Shown here: piece after piece, positions 61,403 through 64,000 of the stretch
Layout of the letters: the number at the start of each line of letters is the position of its first letter
How positions within the stretch are numbered: position 1 is the stretch's first letter
Assembly (NCBI RefSeq): GCF_022009635.1
Contig: NZ_CP091716.1
Coordinates: 4,665,001 to 4,729,000, forward strand
DNA from: Variovorax paradoxus
GTDB lineage: Bacteria > Pseudomonadota > Gammaproteobacteria > Burkholderiales > Burkholderiaceae_C
DNA: 64,000 bases
Direction: 5' to 3'
Program-made: the position numbers and the translations under genes
The notes under the pieces: generated by a model
Databases searched by the model: none
The model's input: the letters and a program-made list of their open reading frames with translations, nothing else
What the model was told of the DNA's origin: nothing

Positions 61403-62413
61403 TCAGTCCGCCTGCACACCCGCGGCACGGATCACCTTGCCCCACTTCTCCACCTCCGCCGCGAGGTGGGTGCGCAGGCTCTCCGGCGTCTGCTTGTCCA
61501 GCGGCACGATCTCCGAGCTGAGTTCGGCCAGGCGGTGCTTGACCATGTCGTCCTGCAGCGCGGCGCGCAACGCGACGTTCAGCTTTTCGATCACCGCGGG
61601 CGGCGTGCCCTTCGGCGCATAGATGCCGTGCCACACCCGCACATCGAAGCCCTTGAGGCCCTGCTCGTCCAGCGTCGGGATGTTCGGCATGCTCGACAGC
61701 CGCTTGGGCGTGGTCACGCCGAACACCTTCACCCGGTTGCCGTCCTTGATGACCGGCGCGGTCTGCGTGGTCTGGTCGCACAGCAAGTCGACCTGGCCGC
61801 CCATGAGGTCATTCAGCGCCGGGCCCGCCCCTTTGTAGGGCACCGTGGTGAGCTGCACGCCGATCTGGTTCATGAACAGCAGGCCGCACAGCTGCGACAC
61901 CGCCCCCACGCCCGCGTTGGCCAGCGTGACCTTGTCCTTGTTGGCCTTCACGTAGGCCAGCAGTTCCTGGTAGTTGTTGGCCGGGAAGTCCTTGCGCGAG
62001 AGCAGCGTCATCGGCACGTCGAGCACCTGGCCGACGTATTCGAAGTCTTTCAGCGGGTCGTAGTTGAGCTTCTTGTAGAGCGCGGGCGCGGTGGCCATGC
62101 CCATGTGGTGGATCAGGATGGTGTAGCCGTTGGGCGCCGCCCGGGCCACCCGCGCCGGCGCGATGGTGCCGCCCGCGCCGACCGTGTTCTCGACGATCAC
62201 CGTCTGGCCGAGCGACTTGCCCATCGGGATGGCGAGCATGCGCGCCACCACGTCGGTCGGGCCGCCGGCGGAATACGGCACGACCATGGTGATCGGCTTG
62301 TCGGGCCAGGCGGCCTGCGCGGCGGCGGGCGACTGGGCCGCCAGCAGGCAGGCGCCCACCGAGGCGGCCGCGATCAGGGTCTTGAATTTCCAGGTCTTCT
62401 TCGTTGCGGTCAC
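61403..62413 (-). CDS. Bug/TctC-family tripartite tricarboxylate-type solute receptor
   Basis: A 336-residue periplasmic receptor with a signal peptide ending in PAAAQA. Family marks are WPDKPITMVVPYSAGGPTDVVARMLA, VIVENTVGAGGTIAPARVARAAPNGYT and GGQVDLLCDQTTQTAP. Such proteins bind carboxylates or other small molecules; Burkholderiales have very many. Start is a GTG at 62413 with AGGAGA before it. It lies downstream of the CoA-lyase and CoA-transferase genes on the same strand, so the ligand may be the acid they degrade. Confidence 0.87.
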   Translation of the reverse strand: MTATKKTWKFKTLIAAASVGACLLAAQSPAAAQAAWPDKPITMVVPYSAGGPTDVVARMLAIPMGKSLGQTVIVENTVGAGGTIAPARVARAAPNGYTILIHHMGMATAPALYKKLNYDPLKDFEYVGQVLDVPMTLLSRKDFPANNYQELLAYVKANKDKVTLANAGVGAVSQLCGLLFMNQIGVQLTTVPYKGAGPALNDLMGGQVDLLCDQTTQTAPVIKDGNRVKVFGVTTPKRLSSMPNIPTLDEQGLKGFDVRVWHGIYAPKGTPPAVIEKLNVALRAALQDDMVKHRLAELSSEIVPLDKQTPESLRTHLAAEVEKWGKVIRAAGVQAD

Positions 62414-62445
62414 TTCTTTGTCTCCTATGGTTATGGGTATCTGTC

Positions 62446-63324
62446 TCAAAGCGAAGGCGGCCCATCGAGCGCGAGCAGCCGCTCGGCAAGCCGCACGACC
62501 GGCGCATCGACCATGCGGCCGTCGAGGCTGACCACGCCGCCGCCCGATGCGCGGATCGCCTCGATCACGCGGCGAGCCCAGGCCAGCTCTTCGGCGCTGG
62601 GGCCGAGCGCGGCGTGCACCGGCGCGACCTGGTCGGGGTGGATGCACAGCTTGGCGCCGAAGCCGCCGCGCCGGGCACGCGCGGTGTCAGCCGCGAGGCG
62701 CCCGGCGTCGCGCCAGTCGGGCGTCACGCCGTCGATGGGCGCGGGCAACCCGGCGCGGCGCGTGGCCAGCAGCAGCGCCAGGCGCACGGGAACCAGCTCG
62801 GCTTCGTCCGGCCCGCAGGCCAGGCCCAGGTCGGCCTGGAAATCGAGATTGCCGAAGGCCAGGCGCAGCACCTGCGGGGCGGCAGCAAGTTCGTCGATGG
62901 CGGCGAGCCCCGCGGCCGATTCGATCAGCGGCACCAGCACGCCTCGCGGCCCGACGGCTTCGGCCAGCCGCGCCAGGTCTTCGGCGCGTTCGGCCTTGGG
63001 CAGCATCACGCCGGCGATCAGGCCTTGCCTCGCCAGCTCGCCGACCCGCGCGCAGTCGTCGCCATGCCACGACGTGCCCTGGGCATTCACACGCACCAGC
63101 AAACGCCCACGTTGTTCGGCCGGCAGCGTGGCGAACGAAGCCGCGAGCCCGTCGCGCGCCGCCACCTTGCGCTCTGGCGCCACGGCGTCTTCCAGATCGA
63201 CGATCACGCCGCCAGCACCGGTCGCCAGCGCGCGGACATGGCGCTCGGGCCGGTCGGCCGGCACGAAGAGGAAGGCACGCGCCAGCGCCAAGGGTGCCAG
63301 GGGCGCGAGGGAAATGCCGCTCAC
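62446..63324 (-). CDS. HpcH/HpaI-family CoA-ester lyase (CitE-like)
   Basis: A 292-residue TIM-barrel lyase. It reads ARAFLFVPADRPERHVRALATGAGGVIVDLEDAVAPERK at the start (metal/CoA region with E-D-A-V), then VMLPKAE, VPLIESAAGL with the metal-binding glutamate, and LAFGNLDFQADLG plus GFGAKLCIHPDQV. This matches CitE-like enzymes that split malyl- or citramalyl-CoA. GTG start overlaps the previous stop (GTGA), so it is coupled to the CoA-transferase. Confidence 0.85.
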   Translation of the reverse strand: MSGISLAPLAPLALARAFLFVPADRPERHVRALATGAGGVIVDLEDAVAPERKVAARDGLAASFATLPAEQRGRLLVRVNAQGTSWHGDDCARVGELARQGLIAGVMLPKAERAEDLARLAEAVGPRGVLVPLIESAAGLAAIDELAAAPQVLRLAFGNLDFQADLGLACGPDEAELVPVRLALLLATRRAGLPAPIDGVTPDWRDAGRLAADTARARRGGFGAKLCIHPDQVAPVHAALGPSAEELAWARRVIEAIRASGGGVVSLDGRMVDAPVVRLAERLLALDGPPSL

Positions 63325-64000
63325 ACCGCCCCCGCCTCGCGCAACGCCGCGATGTCCGCCTCGCTGCGCCCGAGGCCGCGCAGGATGGCGTCGGTGTGCT
63401 GGCCGACCGCCGGGATCGGGTCCATGCGGTAGTCGAACGCGCTTTGCCGACCGGCCGGCAGCAGCGCGGGAATGTCCCCGGCCGGCGAGCCCACCTGCCG
63501 CCAGCGCTCGCGCGCCTGCAGTTGCGGATGCGCCCAGAGGCCGGCCATGTCGTTCATGCGCGCGTTGGCAATCTGCGCGGTGTCCAGCCGCTCGAGCACC
63601 TGCGCGGTACTCAGCGCGCCGAAGGTCTGCACGATGATCGCGCGCAGCGTTTCGCGGTTCTCGTTGCGCCGTGCGTTGCTGTCGAAGCGCGCATCGGTCG
63701 CCAGCGCCGCCTGCAGCAGCACCTTCTCGCAGAAGACGCGCCATTCGCGCTCGTTCTGCAGGCCCAGCATCACCGTGCCGCCGTCGCCCGCCGGGAACGG
63801 ACCGTAGGGGTAGATGGTCGCGTGCGACGCGGCGCTGCGCGGCGGCGGCGGCGCGCCGTCGTAGGCGTAGTACATCGGGTAGCCCATCCATTCGGCCAGC
63901 GACTCCAGCATCGACACGTCGATGTGCGAGCCCTTGCCGGTCTTGCCGCGCTGCAGCAGCGCCGCGAGGATGCCGGTGTAGGCGTACATGCCCGCCGCGA
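63321..64000 (-). CDS. CaiB/BaiF-family CoA-transferase (partial, cut by window end)
   Basis: Only the C-terminal about 226 residues lie in the window; the frame continues past the end at 64000. It reads MYAYTGILAALLQRGKTGKGSHIDVSMLESLAEWMGYP, typical of family III CoA-transferases, followed by ERLDTAQIANARMNDMAGLWAHPQLQAR. It would move CoA onto a carboxylic acid. With the CoA-ester lyase and Bug receptor it forms a small acid-degradation operon. Confidence 0.87.
   Translation of the reverse strand, partial: AAGMYAYTGILAALLQRGKTGKGSHIDVSMLESLAEWMGYPMYYAYDGAPPPPRSAASHATIYPYGPFPAGDGGTVMLGLQNEREWRVFCEKVLLQAALATDARFDSNARRNENRETLRAIIVQTFGALSTAQVLERLDTAQIANARMNDMAGLWAHPQLQARERWRQVGSPAGDIPALLPAGRQSAFDYRMDPIPAVGQHTDAILRGLGRSEADIAALREAGAV

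Noticed and set aside
1..64000. CRISPR arrays, tRNA/rRNA genes, transposases or prophage integrases
   Set aside because: No regularly spaced direct repeats, cloverleaf or rRNA stretches, or transposase/integrase motifs were seen. The retron is the only mobile-like or defence-type element I can support.

Overview
The DNA is GC-rich, tightly packed and bacterial. Gene content (acetoacetyl-CoA reductase PhaB, a Bug/TctC-type solute receptor, CaiB/CoA-ester-lyase pair, short DUF4148-like secreted protein, CobN plus ChlI/ChlD cobaltochelatase) points to a betaproteobacterium of the Burkholderiales, most like Comamonadaceae/Variovorax. This is inferred from gene families only; there is no rRNA or tRNA gene in the window.

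Layout. 1-1442: end of a GDYXXLXY membrane protein, a bidirectional terminator and a small secreted repeat protein. 1617-7826 (minus): a cobalamin-riboswitch operon, read from the riboswitch at 7826 through a TonB-dependent receptor, BtuF-, BtuC- and BtuD-like ABC proteins, and a luciferase-like flavin enzyme. 7914-17711: a RutR-like TetR repressor with two RutR-box-like operators, divergent from a long operon encoding a uracil-DNA-glycosylase-like protein, a GMC oxidoreductase, a NIPSNAP protein, a BMP-type nucleoside ABC importer (receptor, double ATPase, two permeases) and a guanine/8-oxoguanine-deaminase-like amidohydrolase; probably nucleobase or nucleoside uptake and breakdown. 17695-31053: assorted genes (CocE-like lipoprotein hydrolase, cupredoxin, PrsW-type intramembrane protease, two-component system, type-B carboxylesterase, acetyltransferase, cupin/epimerase pair), including one esterase/BAAT-family gene broken by an in-frame TAG. 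31144-32583: a MocR-type regulator.

32590-40935 is the most interesting region: a retron-like locus. A HEAT/ARM-like repeat protein and a winged-helix SWIM-zinc-finger protein overlap by ATGA, are followed 12 bases later by a structured RNA with 18-bp a1/a2 pairing ends and a perfect 21-bp msd-like stem, and then by a reverse transcriptase with the retron hallmarks NAxxH, YADD and VTG. The reverse transcriptase carries an unusual hydrophobic, probably membrane-anchoring C-terminus. A divergent WGR-plus-DNA-ligase-like nucleotidyltransferase lies next to it. From memory this gene content matches retron type XIII (ARM + WHSWIM + RT), a class that has been named but little explored.

40936-46832: a candidate leader-peptide/attenuator RNA upstream of a double-GNAT and RIO-kinase pair, then an orphan BtuF-like receptor, a GAF-histidine kinase, another GNAT protein and a SET-domain protein. 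47224-55104 (minus): a second cobalamin-riboswitch operon: CbiM-type cobalt permease component, CobW, CobN, and ChlI with a -1 frameshift signal (seven A residues followed by a strong stem-loop) that would fuse ChlI to a VWA (ChlD) extension lacking its own start codon. Together the two riboswitches couple B12 import, cobalt uptake and cobalt insertion to the cobalamin level. 55152-64000: small hypotheticals, a KefB-like antiporter, DctA, PhaB, a DJ-1/PfpI protein, a CinA-family protein, and a Bug receptor with a CoA-ester lyase and a CaiB-type CoA-transferase that runs off the window.
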